Shown here one piece after another: positions 19,489-27,760 of a stretch of 64,000 nucleotides of DNA. Source of the DNA: Aureimonas pseudogalii (GTDB lineage Bacteria > Pseudomonadota > Alphaproteobacteria > Rhizobiales > Rhizobiaceae). The stretch is taken from contig NZ_JACIEK010000015.1 in NCBI RefSeq assembly GCF_014196835.1, positions 23,447 to 87,446 on the forward strand. Reading direction: 5' to 3'. Position numbers and translations under genes: made by a program. Under the pieces are notes generated by a model. It saw only the letters and a program-made list of their open reading frames with translations. It had not been told where the DNA came from and searched no databases. The first letter of the stretch is position 1, and every line of letters begins with the position of its first letter.

Positions 19489-19814
19489 CAGACCATTCCG
19501 ACCAATCGTCGCTCGGCAGCGACACTAGGAGGGTCCTATCGCCTCTGTTGCGAAACGCAACAGCTAAGTGCGCAGACTGCCAAAACAGCCTGATGCTCGT
19601 GCGGTCGCTATGCGACCACATCTTCGAGCAGGGTCGCTTCGCTCCCGATGGCCAGCATGGGAGTGAGTGGGACGGCAGGTTGCGTACGCATGGCCTGGAG
19701 ACAGATCACCGCCGTCGACCACGGTCATGAGAAAAACTTGGCATCGGTGCTGGCTTATGATGGATGGGAACGTGCCGAGTAGAACGCATTCGAACACGAA
19801 AGGGGACAAGTAAG
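19489..19814. other. oriT region between traA and traC
   Basis: This 326-base gap between the divergent relaxase and traC genes is dense in inverted repeats: GTCGCT/AGCGAC (19508-19523), TAGGA/TCCTA (19526-19538), TGTTGCG/CGCAACA (19546-19562) and GGTCGC/GCGACC (19603-19617). The nic-like core is listed separately. Promoters for both divergent operons must also lie here. No gene is seen. Confidence 0.75.
19546..19576 (+). other. oriT: oriT nic-region candidate, RSF1010 type
   Basis: A perfect 7-bp inverted repeat TGTTGCG-AAA-CGCAACA is followed after two bases by TAAGTGCGC (19565-19573). This is the arrangement I know for RSF1010-class MOBQ origins, an inverted repeat directly 5' of TAAGTGCG with the nick after the core. 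The predicted nick is near 19572/19573 on the + strand. DNA to the right (traC, ssb and beyond) would then enter the recipient first. Confidence 0.78.
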
Positions 19815-20084
19815 ATGGCCAGACCCAAAGCGAACAACGAAGGGTCGCAATCGCGATCGGCCGTTCTGAGAAAACAGATGGATGATCTGAAGGCTGAGCT
19901 TCGACAAGTCGAAGTCGCCGAGGAAGCAGCCTTTGGAAAGATGGCGCGTAAGGCGGGCCTCTTCGAGCTGAATGTTCCTGACAAGGATCTGCGTGAGGCG
20001 GTCGCGTCGATGGTCGCGACGTTTCGCGGAAACGCGGGTCAGAAAGACGACACCGCTAAGAGACCGCAAACGGAAACTCCTTGA
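19815..20084 (+). CDS. traC: TraC-like oriT-binding accessory protein
   Basis: The product has 89 residues. ATG 19815 starts ARPKANNEGS; the frame opens further left but within the oriT region. A coiled-coil segment (KQMDDLKAELRQVEVAEEAA) precedes a short globular tail. Size, order (traC, traD, coupling protein) and divergence from traA match Ti/Rhizobium plasmids, where TraC and TraD assist the relaxase at oriT. Confidence 0.7.
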   Translation: MARPKANNEGSQSRSAVLRKQMDDLKAELRQVEVAEEAAFGKMARKAGLFELNVPDKDLREAVASMVATFRGNAGQKDDTAKRPQTETP

Positions 20085-20097
20085 AGGGATAGCGGCG

Positions 20098-20322
20098 ATG
20101 CAAAGGGCTCTACGAAGAGCGGAAGCATGGCCCGCGGCAGACGCTCGACGCAAAGACGCTCATGAGAAGATCGGCCTTGGAGGTTTGGTGGTGAAAGCCG
20201 GACTGCGAGAAGCGGATAAGGCGTTCATCCTGGGCGTCCTCGTGGATGCCGCATCGCGTATGTCGGACGGCGAGTATCGAGCTCGTATGACGGATCTCGG
20301 CAGAAGGAATTTCGGGCAATGA
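20098..20322 (+). CDS. traD: TraD-like conjugation accessory protein
   Basis: The 74-residue protein has the family core KIGLGGLVVKAGLREADKAF followed by a leucine-rich helix and a C-terminal FGQ, as in rhizobial TraD. The ATG has GAAGGGA about 8 bases upstream. It lies 13 bases after traC, and its stop overlaps the coupling-protein start. It is distinct from the F-plasmid TraD ATPase. Confidence 0.82.
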   Translation: MQRALRRAEAWPAADARRKDAHEKIGLGGLVVKAGLREADKAFILGVLVDAASRMSDGEYRARMTDLGRRNFGQ

Positions 20323-22028
20323 TACGCAGGGAACCGGTGCCAACCGTATGGTGGGCATTCGCAGCGTTGGGGGTCGGGTTTGTCGGAACGGTCATAGCAT
20401 GGGGATGGCTGTTCGCAGGCAAGTCCTGGATGGTGAGTTCAGGACAGATCATGTACCTGAGCCCATCGAATGCGACCTACTGCCTTTGGCCATGGGACGT
20501 TCTCGACTGCCGCCGAATGTTCAGCCTGAACGGCTACGCCAACATGCGGAAAATCACATCCTATCAATCAATCACGTTCGCGCCTCTGCTCACAGGCTTG
20601 ACTGTCTTCAGTGTCGGTTTCTGGCAGCGCTGGCTTCGCCAGAAGGAAAGAATCATCCTCGCGGGCCCGACCGTCTCCGATTTCAAGGGCCTCGTCGCGG
20701 CCAGCAAAGCCGAGCTGGGCAATGGCGGTCTGCCTATGTACGGCGAGTGGTCCCTTGGGGACCGGCGTGCTTTGAATGGGATGATCGTTTTTGGTGCCCA
20801 GGGTAGCGGCAAAACCAACCTGTTACGCCACCTGCTCCAGTCCGTGACGGACGCCGGTGATCGCAAGATCGTCTACGGGTACAAGTCGCACGTATATGCG
20901 CTGATGCCATGCGAGCTTGCAACAGCACAGGACACTGGCGGCGAGGGTGCCCTCATCAACCCAGCGGACAAGCGTTCATGGGCTTGGGACATTTCAAGCG
21001 ATTGTCGAACGCGGGCCGACTGCATCAACCTTGCAAAGCACCTTATCAAGAATCCAGAGTACGAGTACTTTGAGAAAGCGGGCCAAGGTGTCGCCGCCGT
21101 CGTCATCATCATGCTTCATACGCTCAAGCCGGGCGTTTGGACATGGCGGGATTTATTCGACGCGTTCACGGCTCCGAAGGAGCAACTCGCAGAGTGGGCG
21201 AGTGAGTACCATCCGACCTCATTGATCTATATCGAGGTCGACGATCGCCAGTGGAACAGCACGCGCACCGGCATCCAGAACGCGATCAATAATTTCGAAC
21301 TCCTGGCCATCGCCTGGGGAGATCAGAAGGGTAAGAAGCTTTTCTCGATTCATCGGTTCATGCAGGGGACTGGGCTCCCCAAGACCGTCGTGCTCGGTCA
21401 TAGCGGACGCTTCGACGAGCTATCGGGTTCATGGATCGCGGCGTTCTTCACGATCGCGGCAAAGTCGGTTTTCCACGAGAACTTCAAGCAGCCGGATGGA
21501 CAGCGCACATGGTTCTTCCTCGACGAGTTTGCGCGTCTGGCGAAGATCGACGGTATCGAAGAGCTGGTGAGCGCAGGGCGCGAGCGCGGTGCGCCTGTGG
21601 TCCTTGGCTTGCAGGATTTCCACGCAGTCGAGAAGGTGTACGGTCCCGAGGCGTTCAAGACGTGGATGTCTTCGATCCAGACGAAGGTCATCTGTCGAAC
21701 GGAGCCTGGAGAGACTGCATCCTGGCTGATGCGTATTCTCGGATCGACGCGGATCAAGGAACTCAGAACCAAGCCTTCGCAGAATGGGGGCACGACGCGA
21801 GAATGGCATGAGTACGAGGACAACGCCCTGCGTGACTCTGAAATGTCCTCAGAGCTTTTTTTGGTCGAGAACGTTGGGACTTGGGTCGTAGTCCTTGGCT
21901 ACGGCCGGGATATGTATCGCGTCCTAGTCCCGTTTGTCGACCGCACCGAATTGCGCGAAGGGTATGTCGAAGCGGAATGGATCAAGGAGAAGCCGGCACC
22001 CAAGCCCATTCCGGAGGCGGCTGAATAG
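20319..22028 (+). CDS. traG: Type IV coupling protein (TraG/VirD4/TrwB-like ATPase)
   Basis: The 569-residue membrane-anchored ATPase should recruit the relaxase-DNA complex to the channel. Two N-terminal membrane segments (about residues 11-33 and 86-102) precede Walker A GAQGSGKT (159-166) and Walker B TWFFLDEF (397-404). The C-terminal LGLQDF region is typical of TraD/TrwB proteins. It is much shorter than DotL/TrbC coupling proteins of classical I-type systems. It is presumably the receptor for the BID-like signals on the relaxase and Fic protein; that is inference. Gene symbol follows the Ti traCDG order. Confidence 0.85.
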   Translation: MIRREPVPTVWWAFAALGVGFVGTVIAWGWLFAGKSWMVSSGQIMYLSPSNATYCLWPWDVLDCRRMFSLNGYANMRKITSYQSITFAPLLTGLTVFSVGFWQRWLRQKERIILAGPTVSDFKGLVAASKAELGNGGLPMYGEWSLGDRRALNGMIVFGAQGSGKTNLLRHLLQSVTDAGDRKIVYGYKSHVYALMPCELATAQDTGGEGALINPADKRSWAWDISSDCRTRADCINLAKHLIKNPEYEYFEKAGQGVAAVVIIMLHTLKPGVWTWRDLFDAFTAPKEQLAEWASEYHPTSLIYIEVDDRQWNSTRTGIQNAINNFELLAIAWGDQKGKKLFSIHRFMQGTGLPKTVVLGHSGRFDELSGSWIAAFFTIAAKSVFHENFKQPDGQRTWFFLDEFARLAKIDGIEELVSAGRERGAPVVLGLQDFHAVEKVYGPEAFKTWMSSIQTKVICRTEPGETASWLMRILGSTRIKELRTKPSQNGGTTREWHEYEDNALRDSEMSSELFLVENVGTWVVVLGYGRDMYRVLVPFVDRTELREGYVEAEWIKEKPAPKPIPEAAE

Positions 22029-22058
22029 TCGTCTCACGGAGCGAACGCATTAAGATGC

Positions 22059-22084
22059 AACGGCCGCGCAAGCGGCCGTTTTTT
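22059..22084 (+). terminator. Terminator after the traC-traD-coupling protein operon
   Basis: A 9-bp stem AACGGCCGC-GCAA-GCGGCCGTT is followed by a T run, 30 bases past the stop codon: a classic intrinsic terminator. Confidence 0.9.
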
Positions 22085-22207
22085 GTGCCCAACAGGCGCG
22101 CTTGTCCAGCGCGACCGGCGGTATCGGGCATGCGCTTTTGTGCGCCGGCACAGGTTCGCCTTTCGGTGAACCGTCCTGCCCTTGGAAACGGCTATGGGTG
22201 GCGTGAG

Positions 22208-23044
22208 CTAGGTCGAGAAGGGGCTGAAATTTCGCCCTTCTTCGGTCACGAGCCTTTCACGACCCGCAAAGCGGGTCGTGTCCGTTACTCCTATAAGAGA
22301 GTATATTGGGGTTTGGTTTTTGGGTGACATTCGTGTCCTACCCTGGAATCCAGGGATCACGCCCGCGAAGGGCCGAAGGAGCGCTCCCGGCGTTTCTGCA
22401 AGCCACCGGGCGAGGCCCTTGGCGGACTCGAAGAATGGCGCTGCGAGCTCAGTGACGATGATCGTCAGGCCGATGTGCATCCCGTTGCGGTTCGTGCGGA
22501 CCTTCGTCTCGATGTAGCCCCAACGAACGAGGTCGGTGAGGTAGCGCCTGATGGTGCGCGTTGAACGCGCCATGATGTTGCCAGCGGTGCCTGTTGTGAT
22601 GGTCGTCTCTCGCCCTTTGCCGCAACGTGCGCGCAGCACCTGCAAGAACGCCTTGGCGTTTGGCGTCAGGCGATCATCGCGTGCAGCGGTGGTCGCCATA
22701 GCGGGTGCGTACTGACGGCTCTCGTTGGGGCTGGGACGCAGCGAACGAGGGCAGGATGCCTTCGGCTTCCTTGGCGCATTGGGTTCGCGTGGAGGCGTGC
22801 CGACGAGCCGCTGAGGCGATGTCGGTGGAGCGCCGATCGCGGCCGATCGGCGTGTCGCCTCGGCGAGCGAGATCAGTCCGGCGGAACGGTCGCGCCAGAT
22901 CGCCGCCCGCGCCAGGAAATCAGGGTGCGGAGGGGCGATCTGTTGCGCGTCGGACGCGAACAGGTCGGGCGTTGATACCGCGCTCTGTGTCCAGGCGTGG
23001 CTCAGCGTTCGCACGCTCGGGGACGTGCGGGATCGTTCTGCCAA
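22208..23044 (-). CDS. Helix-turn-helix DNA-binding protein (plasmid regulator or replication-associated)
   Basis: The 278-residue product has a disordered, Pro/Arg-rich N-terminal third, then a winged-helix-like domain at about residues 125-200. That domain includes MARSTRTIRRYLTDLVRWGY, a GntR/replication-initiator style recognition helix. Start is TTG with a weak Shine-Dalgarno, so the true start may be internal. Similar proteins sit near tra modules on alphaproteobacterial plasmids. A replication role cannot be claimed without more evidence. It is convergent with the coupling protein. Confidence 0.65.
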   Translation of the reverse strand: MAERSRTSPSVRTLSHAWTQSAVSTPDLFASDAQQIAPPHPDFLARAAIWRDRSAGLISLAEATRRSAAIGAPPTSPQRLVGTPPREPNAPRKPKASCPRSLRPSPNESRQYAPAMATTAARDDRLTPNAKAFLQVLRARCGKGRETTITTGTAGNIMARSTRTIRRYLTDLVRWGYIETKVRTNRNGMHIGLTIIVTELAAPFFESAKGLARWLAETPGALLRPFAGVIPGFQGRTRMSPKNQTPIYSLIGVTDTTRFAGRERLVTEEGRNFSPFST

Positions 23045-23154
23045 GGAACCTCACTCTGCGCAGATGGCAAAGCTTTCCCGTGGCGAGTTCATCGCATTTT
23101 CGATTGACGATTTTGGCGTGAGGCTGTAGGGTTCAAGCGCTTACTTTGAAGGTC

Positions 23155-23196
23155 CTACAGCCCCGTCGCGATGATCTCGCGGTGGGGCTTTGTCTT
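23155..23196 (+). terminator. Intergenic hairpin with T-rich tail
   Basis: AGCCCCGTCGCGA and the complementary TCTCGCGGTGGGGCT form a stem with a short loop, followed by TTTGTCTT, between the 22208 and 23195 genes. It is terminator-like on the + strand. Its client is unclear, as both neighbours run leftward. Confidence 0.5.
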
Positions 23197-23455
23197 ATGC
23201 GCGATCTCTCGTGTTGGGATTGTCGTTCAGGGGTGAAGCCGAAGGCGCCCCCCCGGTGTTCTGCTCGACACGGAGCCGCTCGAGCAACGCCTGAAGGGCG
23301 GTGCTTTGGCTGGCGTAACCGTGCTGGATCTGAAAACGCCGCAGGATCTGCATATGTTCTTCGCGAACGAAGAACTGGCGGCCGCGTTCGCCCGCGGCTT
23401 TCCGGCGTTCGACATGCTCGAGGACGCGCTGCGTGGTATCGCTACGCTGGGGCAA
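23195..23455 (-). CDS. Small DNA-binding-like protein (ribbon-helix-helix type?)
   Basis: The 86-residue product has a TTG start with GGGGAG 9 bases upstream. The pattern GRQFFVREEHMQILRRFQ followed by STALQALLERL suggests a beta strand plus two helices as in ribbon-helix-helix repressors. It is upstream of and co-oriented with the HTH gene, so the two may form a regulatory unit. Confidence 0.5.
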   Translation of the reverse strand: MPQRSDTTQRVLEHVERRKAAGERGRQFFVREEHMQILRRFQIQHGYASQSTALQALLERLRVEQNTGGAPSASPLNDNPNTRDRA

Positions 23456-23816
23456 ATTCTGAAACTCCCCTTCTCGTTTAAGTTAAACGCCCTGATTCTG
23501 AGCGATCGATTAACCAACTTAGACACGTAAAATCGGAGTGCGTGAAGGGGAACAGTCGTTTTTTGGGTGCTGGCAGGCAATCGAATCGGCAGAACTAGGC
23601 GCAATTATCGACGATGACGACTGATTGGGGTAGTGCGGAATCAATCTTACGGGTCGAACGTAGCCTATTAAAAGAGGCTGCATTTATCTTCCTTCAAAGC
23701 CCTATAAGACAATGATTTCAACGCTCTATGAGCGTTGGGCGGTTTAAGCGAAGCTTTTGCGAAGCAGGAGCGAGCGATCAGCGCCGGTTGCAGCCGGCGA
23801 GCATCGTAAAACGATG
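23456..23816. other. Non-coding interval, moderately AT-rich
   Basis: About 360 bases hold no credible gene. It contains a small inverted repeat AACGCTC-TAT-GAGCGTT near 23720 and an AT-richer patch with GATCGATTAACCAACTTAG near 23500. It may contain the promoter of the 23195 gene or an origin element; no iterons were seen. Confidence 0.4.
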
Positions 23817-23845
23817 AAAAAGCGAGCCCGGAGGCTCGCTGTTTT
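23817..23845. terminator. ssb terminator
   Basis: The 8-bp stem AGCGAGCC-CGGA-GGCTCGCT is flanked by A4 and by GTTTT, six bases beyond the ssb stop. It works best on the - strand and could act in both directions. Confidence 0.85.
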
Positions 23846-23850
23846 CGTCT

Positions 23851-24156
23851 TCAGAGCTTGTTGAAGAGGTTCGCGACCACATCCACGGTGTACTGGCGGG
23901 CATCGCCCTCGCCGTAGGAGGTCTGTGCGACTCGGGCCTCGACGTAGACCGTATCGCCCTTTGCGATGTTCTCTTCGATCCACTTGCGCTGGTTTTCCTC
24001 GAAAACCGTGACCGGAACCCAGTCGGTGCGCTCCCGGCGCTGACCATCTTCACCGGTCCAGGAGCGGTTGGTGGCGATCGAGACCTTGATGCAGCCGTTG
24101 AAGACGTTGATGGAGCCGACGTTGCCGAGAATGGTGAGGCGGTTGACCGAGCGCAT
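23851..24156 (-). CDS. ssb: Single-stranded DNA-binding protein
   Basis: This is a 101-residue OB-fold protein: MRSVNRLTILGNVG start, WTGEDGQRRERTDW and the GDTVYVEARV strand. It is a short SSB with no acidic C-terminal tail, unlike the chromosomal type (about 150-180 residues). ATG 24156 is chosen over a longer open frame because AGGAGAA lies 6 bases upstream. Plasmid SSBs protect the incoming strand after conjugation, which fits a leading-region position and - strand orientation. Confidence 0.88.
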   Translation of the reverse strand: MRSVNRLTILGNVGSINVFNGCIKVSIATNRSWTGEDGQRRERTDWVPVTVFEENQRKWIEENIAKGDTVYVEARVAQTSYGEGDARQYTVDVVANLFNKL

Positions 24157-24732
24157 GGGGTTCTCCTGTGGTGCGCGTTTCGATGCCCTCGCCAGCCCGC
24201 GCCTGGCGTCGCGCGAGCAACCTGAATTGCGGAGGGTCCGCCCCGCAGGGGTGGAAACCGTCATTCGGGTTGCGCGCATAGCGACCCAAGCGGGCAAGAA
24301 CGGGCATCTTCGGAAACGGGCATCAGGGAGGCCCTTGGTCGGGTTCGTGGTAGCCTCTCTTCGGGCTCACATCGGCCTGGTACGTCGTTTGCCTGCATGG
24401 TGCCTCCAAGTCCCTGCGCGGGCCGCGGCGGGATGTCAGCGATGCTTACATGGGGTCCGGTCGCGGTTTTCGAGTTCGCGCCGTGGCGGAATGAAGGGGC
24501 CGGGAAGGGCCAGGGCTGATTGTGGCCAGCCGCTCAGGTGGCGGGTCGTGACGATGGGTGACCGCTTCGCTGGGATGTGGTTGCTCGGCCGTCATAGGCT
24601 GGATCGAAATGTGCGGCCTTCGGATTGCTGATCGTTGGCGCCGGCTGTGACCGGCGCACTGAAGGGCTCGCGGGGGCGAGACCTTAAGCGGCCCGAACCG
24701 GTCGATCCGGTCGGGTCGCTGTGCGGCCAATA
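24157..24732. other. Long non-coding interval upstream of ssb
   Basis: Some 575 bases contain no reading frame with credible composition or a Shine-Dalgarno. Short inverted repeats such as CGCCAG/CTGGCG (around 24200) are present. The ssb promoter should lie at the left end. I see nothing else definable. Confidence 0.4.
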
Positions 24733-24760
24733 GAAAGAAGCGGGCGAAGCCCGCTCCTTT
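24733..24760 (-). terminator. Terminator of the 24761 gene
   Basis: Read on the - strand, GAGCGGGC-TTCG-CCCGCTTC is followed by TTTCTATT and touches the stop codon of the upstream gene. Confidence 0.75.
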
Positions 24761-25261
24761 CTAATCGTCGCGGCCGACAGGGACGAACCGGATCTCCTGA
24801 GCGGTGATGTTGATGCCGGTCTCTTCGTAGAGGTTCTCCAGAACGTCGTAGAGACGATCCAGCTCGGGGAGCGGGATGCGGGTGGTGATCGGCATGTTGT
24901 CGTTGAGCGGGAGCCAGCGCCCGAAGGGCGCGATGCGGAACTCGTCCGTGGCATTGTCGATGACCAGATGGTCGCCGAGGTGGACGGGTGCGTCGTTGAA
25001 CGCTGCCATGTCGAAGGCGAGGGTGGCTTCCATGAGGTCATCGGAGATCGCCTCGCGTGCGGCGTCGTTCTTGGCCTCGTCGAAGGCGCGCTGTGCCTTG
25101 ACGACGGTGGAAATGGTGTTGGTGATCGTCTGCAACTGCTCGATCGCCCTCGTATGGTAGTCGCGTGCGACGGGATGATGCGTGAACATCAGCGAGGTGG
25201 AGATGAACCGGCTGGCGAAGGCCACGGTGTCGCGCAGCTTTTCGTAATCGTTCAAGGTCAT
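24761..25261 (-). CDS. Hypothetical plasmid protein with leader-A upstream
   Basis: The 166-residue soluble protein is helical in its first 100 residues and mixed afterwards; no motif or family recognised. The ATG has AAGGAG about 7 bases upstream. Its 5' region carries copy 1 of the hairpin leader that also precedes two 45-47-residue genes near 33.7 and 34.7 kb, suggesting shared control. Confidence 0.65.
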   Translation of the reverse strand: MTLNDYEKLRDTVAFASRFISTSLMFTHHPVARDYHTRAIEQLQTITNTISTVVKAQRAFDEAKNDAAREAISDDLMEATLAFDMAAFNDAPVHLGDHLVIDNATDEFRIAPFGRWLPLNDNMPITTRIPLPELDRLYDVLENLYEETGINITAQEIRFVPVGRDD

Positions 25262-25349
25262 GTCGTAACTCCTTCATTTGGATGACGGAGTTCGCCCACA
25301 CTGTAGTCCTGAGTGGTCAAGGACCGCGCGCGCGGCCGCCAGCGGCGGC

Positions 25350-25440
25350 GAGCGGGGGTGCCGATTTTCTCGATGCGCAGCGTCGTGAAAATTGGGGGGA
25401 CCGCGATGTCCTTGAGGACGGAGGGACGGGTGTAGAATAC
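25350..25440. repeat. Leader family A, copy 1
   Basis: A hairpin CCGATTTTC ... GAAAATTGG (25361-25369 with 25387-25395, GC-rich inner stem) is followed 15 bases later on the + strand by CTTGAG-N16-TAGAAT (25411-25438). The same order occurs at 33.83-33.90 and 34.83-34.89 kb. It lies upstream of the - strand gene at 24761. Confidence 0.65.
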
Positions 25441-25701
25441 CCGAAGTCAGAGAGAGATAGCCCCGACCCCGAAGGGGGCGGGACCGCATGGATGGCGCCC
25501 GGTGTTTCCGGTGGGCTGAGGTTTGGCCTCGAGCTGGCGCGCATGTCGAAGCCTTCGTCTCTCCCGGCTTTTTGGGGCCGAGCCCGCGAAGCGGGAGAGG
25601 CTTGGCGAGGCAAAGCCGAGCGCGTGAGATGGGGTAATCGGTCGCCGCCGCTTTCCAACGTCGCTAGGCTTCCGGTGTTCTCATTCAACACGGAGCCGAA
25701 C
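25441..25701 (+). other. Untranslated 5' flank of the IS110 transposase
   Basis: These 260 bases between leader A and the transposase start hold no credible gene. IS110-group elements carry a non-coding left end that encodes a structured bridge RNA. Inverted stretches such as GCCCCGACCCCGAAGGGGGCGGG are present here. The left terminus of the element could not be located. Confidence 0.35.
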
Positions 25702-26742
25702 ATGCGCAAGGTGGTGGGTCTCGACGTTTCTCTCGAAAAGACGGCGGTTTGCGTCCTCGATCGCGACGGCACCCTGGTTTGGCAGGGCAAGGTGGGCAGC
25801 GAGCCCGGCCCGCTCATCGACAAGCTGAACCTCTGGAAGGCCGATCTCGATCTCGTCGGTCTCGAAGCATGTCCGCTGTCGGAATGGCTGCACCATCATC
25901 TGACAGACGCTGGGTTCCCGGTGGTCTGCGTCGAGACGCGCCATGCAGAGCGCTTCCTGTCGACCCGGCCCGTGAAGACCGATCGCAACGATGCGCGGGG
26001 GCTCGCCGAGATGATGCGCGTCGGGCACTACCGGGCCGTTCATGTGAAGTCGATCGAGGCGCAGATGGTGCGAACCGTCCTCCAGGCGCGCCGCCAGATC
26101 GTCGCCGCGCTGATGCAGATCCAGGGTACGATCCGCGGCTTGCTACGAATGCACGGTCTGAAGATGGGTGAGGTCCACCGGTGCAAGTTCGGCGATCGCG
26201 TTCGCGAGCTCGTCGCTGAGAAGCCTATGCTGGGAGCCGCCATCGATCCGCTCCTCCGTTCGGCCGAGGTCATGGCGACGGAGCGCAAAGCGATCGACCG
26301 ACGCCTCGAACAGGCAGCACGTCGCGACGACGTGTGCCTTCGGCTGATGACCATTCCCGGCGTAGGCCCGATCACCAGCCTGGCGTTCCGCGCCACAGTC
26401 GATGATCCGGCACGGTTCAGCGCGTCGAAGAGCGTCGGCGCTCTGATGGGCCTGACGCCTCGCGTCTACCAGTCCGGCGAAACGGATCGATCCGGACACA
26501 TCTCGAAGGCGGGCGACGACATGATGCGTCACCTTCTCTACGAGGCAGCCTCGGCGCTGATGACGCGCGTGCGCAAGCCGTCGAAGCTGAAGGCATGGGG
26601 CGTGGCGGTCGCGCGACGACGCGGCGCGAAACGCGCCCGTGTCGCGGTGGCCCGCAAGCTCGCGGTGATCATGCATCGAATGTGGATCGCCGGGACAAGG
26701 TTTGAGACCGGGGTGGAGGCGAAGACGCCGGCGGCCGCATAA
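25702..26742 (+). mobile_element. IS110-family transposase
   Basis: The 346-residue DEDD transposase has GLDVSLEKT near residue 6, the acidic GLEACPLSEW near 59 and VKTDRNDARGLAEM near 97, then the C-terminal Transposase_20 part with PGVGPITSLAF, LGLTP-like MGLTPRVYQSG and the SGHISKAGDD motif holding the catalytic Ser. Full length, so probably active. ATG 25702 begins the conserved RKVVGLDV. IS110 elements usually lack long terminal inverted repeats, and none were seen. Confidence 0.92.
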
Positions 26743-27129
26743 GAGCAGCGGCACCAGCCTTCTAGCCACCATCCTGTCAGACCCGATCCTGGACGACGGG
26801 GACGGTCAGTCCGTCACGATCCCGGCGACGTCTCTTCCGAGATAAGCGCGCGCTGTGAGATTGGACGACCGAAGCCCCTCGAACCCCATCATGGGGCGGC
26901 CTGACGGCCAGACCCCGTACAGAAGCACGATCCAGGAACGTGGCCCATAAAGGGAAGCGACCCGCAGCCGAATGGCTTGCGGCGGCGATCGGACGCGCCT
27001 ACCGGCAAGTTTCGACCCTTGTGAGACGTTGGACGCCTTCATAGACTGCTCGAAAGCAGACGCTTGGAAGCCTGTAAGCCAACGCCAAACCGTGTGGGTT
27101 TGATATTGTACCAATCTACTATTCTGAAC
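26743..27129. other. Intergenic stretch after the IS110 transposase
   Basis: A long - strand frame runs through here to 27966 but its composition is not protein-like. Nothing definable apart from the likely right end of the IS110 element and a palindrome CCCCATCATGGGG around 26885. Confidence 0.4.
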
Positions 27130-27441
27130 ATGGCCTACGTCGGAGGTTACATTCTGATCCCATTCTTGGCGGCGCTTGTGACAAAGTATCAGTTCAAGCA
27201 GCGTAAGGTGTGGCACATCGCCTTTTTGTCGTACTTGGCCATTCCAATCGTCAATTTCGCCATCTACGCCTCGGTTCCAGAAGAAATGATCACCAATTCG
27301 CTGACACATTATCGTGGGAACGAATGGATTCCGCCCAGTGATCATATCATCGACGTCGCGTTTTTCGTTGTGATGATGGCAGTTCCTGTGACGCTGGCAA
27401 CTCTCCAGGTGCGAATGTCGAAGTCCTGTAAGGAGGTCTAG
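27130..27441 (+). CDS. Small membrane protein, hypothetical
   Basis: The 103-residue form starts at ATG 27130; a TTG at 27064 would add 22 residues, and neither has a clear Shine-Dalgarno. Three hydrophobic segments are visible (about residues 1-20, 34-55 and 85-103), and base composition is less GC-rich than its neighbours. No family recognised. Confidence 0.5.
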   Translation: MAYVGGYILIPFLAALVTKYQFKQRKVWHIAFLSYLAIPIVNFAIYASVPEEMITNSLTHYRGNEWIPPSDHIIDVAFFVVMMAVPVTLATLQVRMSKSCKEV

Positions 27442-27760
27442 CGTCTGTTTGTCCTTTGGGACTGTGCCTAACCGGACGGTCGTCTTTCCACCCATCTTTC
27501 GCGTTGGCAGACGGTCAGCTTTCGACCCCATCATGACGTAGGATGGCATCGCCAGACCTACCAAGAGCAGTCGTTCCGCGAAGCCGCGTTGACACGTATG
27601 CCCGACCGCTGACAAGTTCGGGACTGGCAGGTGCCGCCAGCCGCTCGCATCCACATGGATATGGTGAAGGCACCGAGATATGACCGTCACCGGATAGTCC
27701 GCCCGGCAATGGATCGGCAATGCGAGCCCCGACGACCCGTTGCCGGCGCGAGGACCTGTC
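27442..27760. other. Intergenic stretch with short dispersed repeats
   Basis: Holds the motif TCTTTCCACCCAT (27484-27496), which recurs at 31420-31432 with similar GTTGGC/ATTGGC and GACG neighbours, and the segment TTTCGACCCCAT near 27519, echoed near 28352. No gene seen. Confidence 0.4.

Noticed and set aside
22208..23044. HTH gene as plasmid replication initiator
   Set aside because: A winged-helix region alone is not enough, and no iterons or adjacent partition genes were seen; kept as DNA-binding protein only.
24446..24730. 94-codon - strand frame between ssb and the 24761 gene
   Set aside because: Pro/Arg/His-rich low-complexity translation with no Shine-Dalgarno; treated as non-coding.
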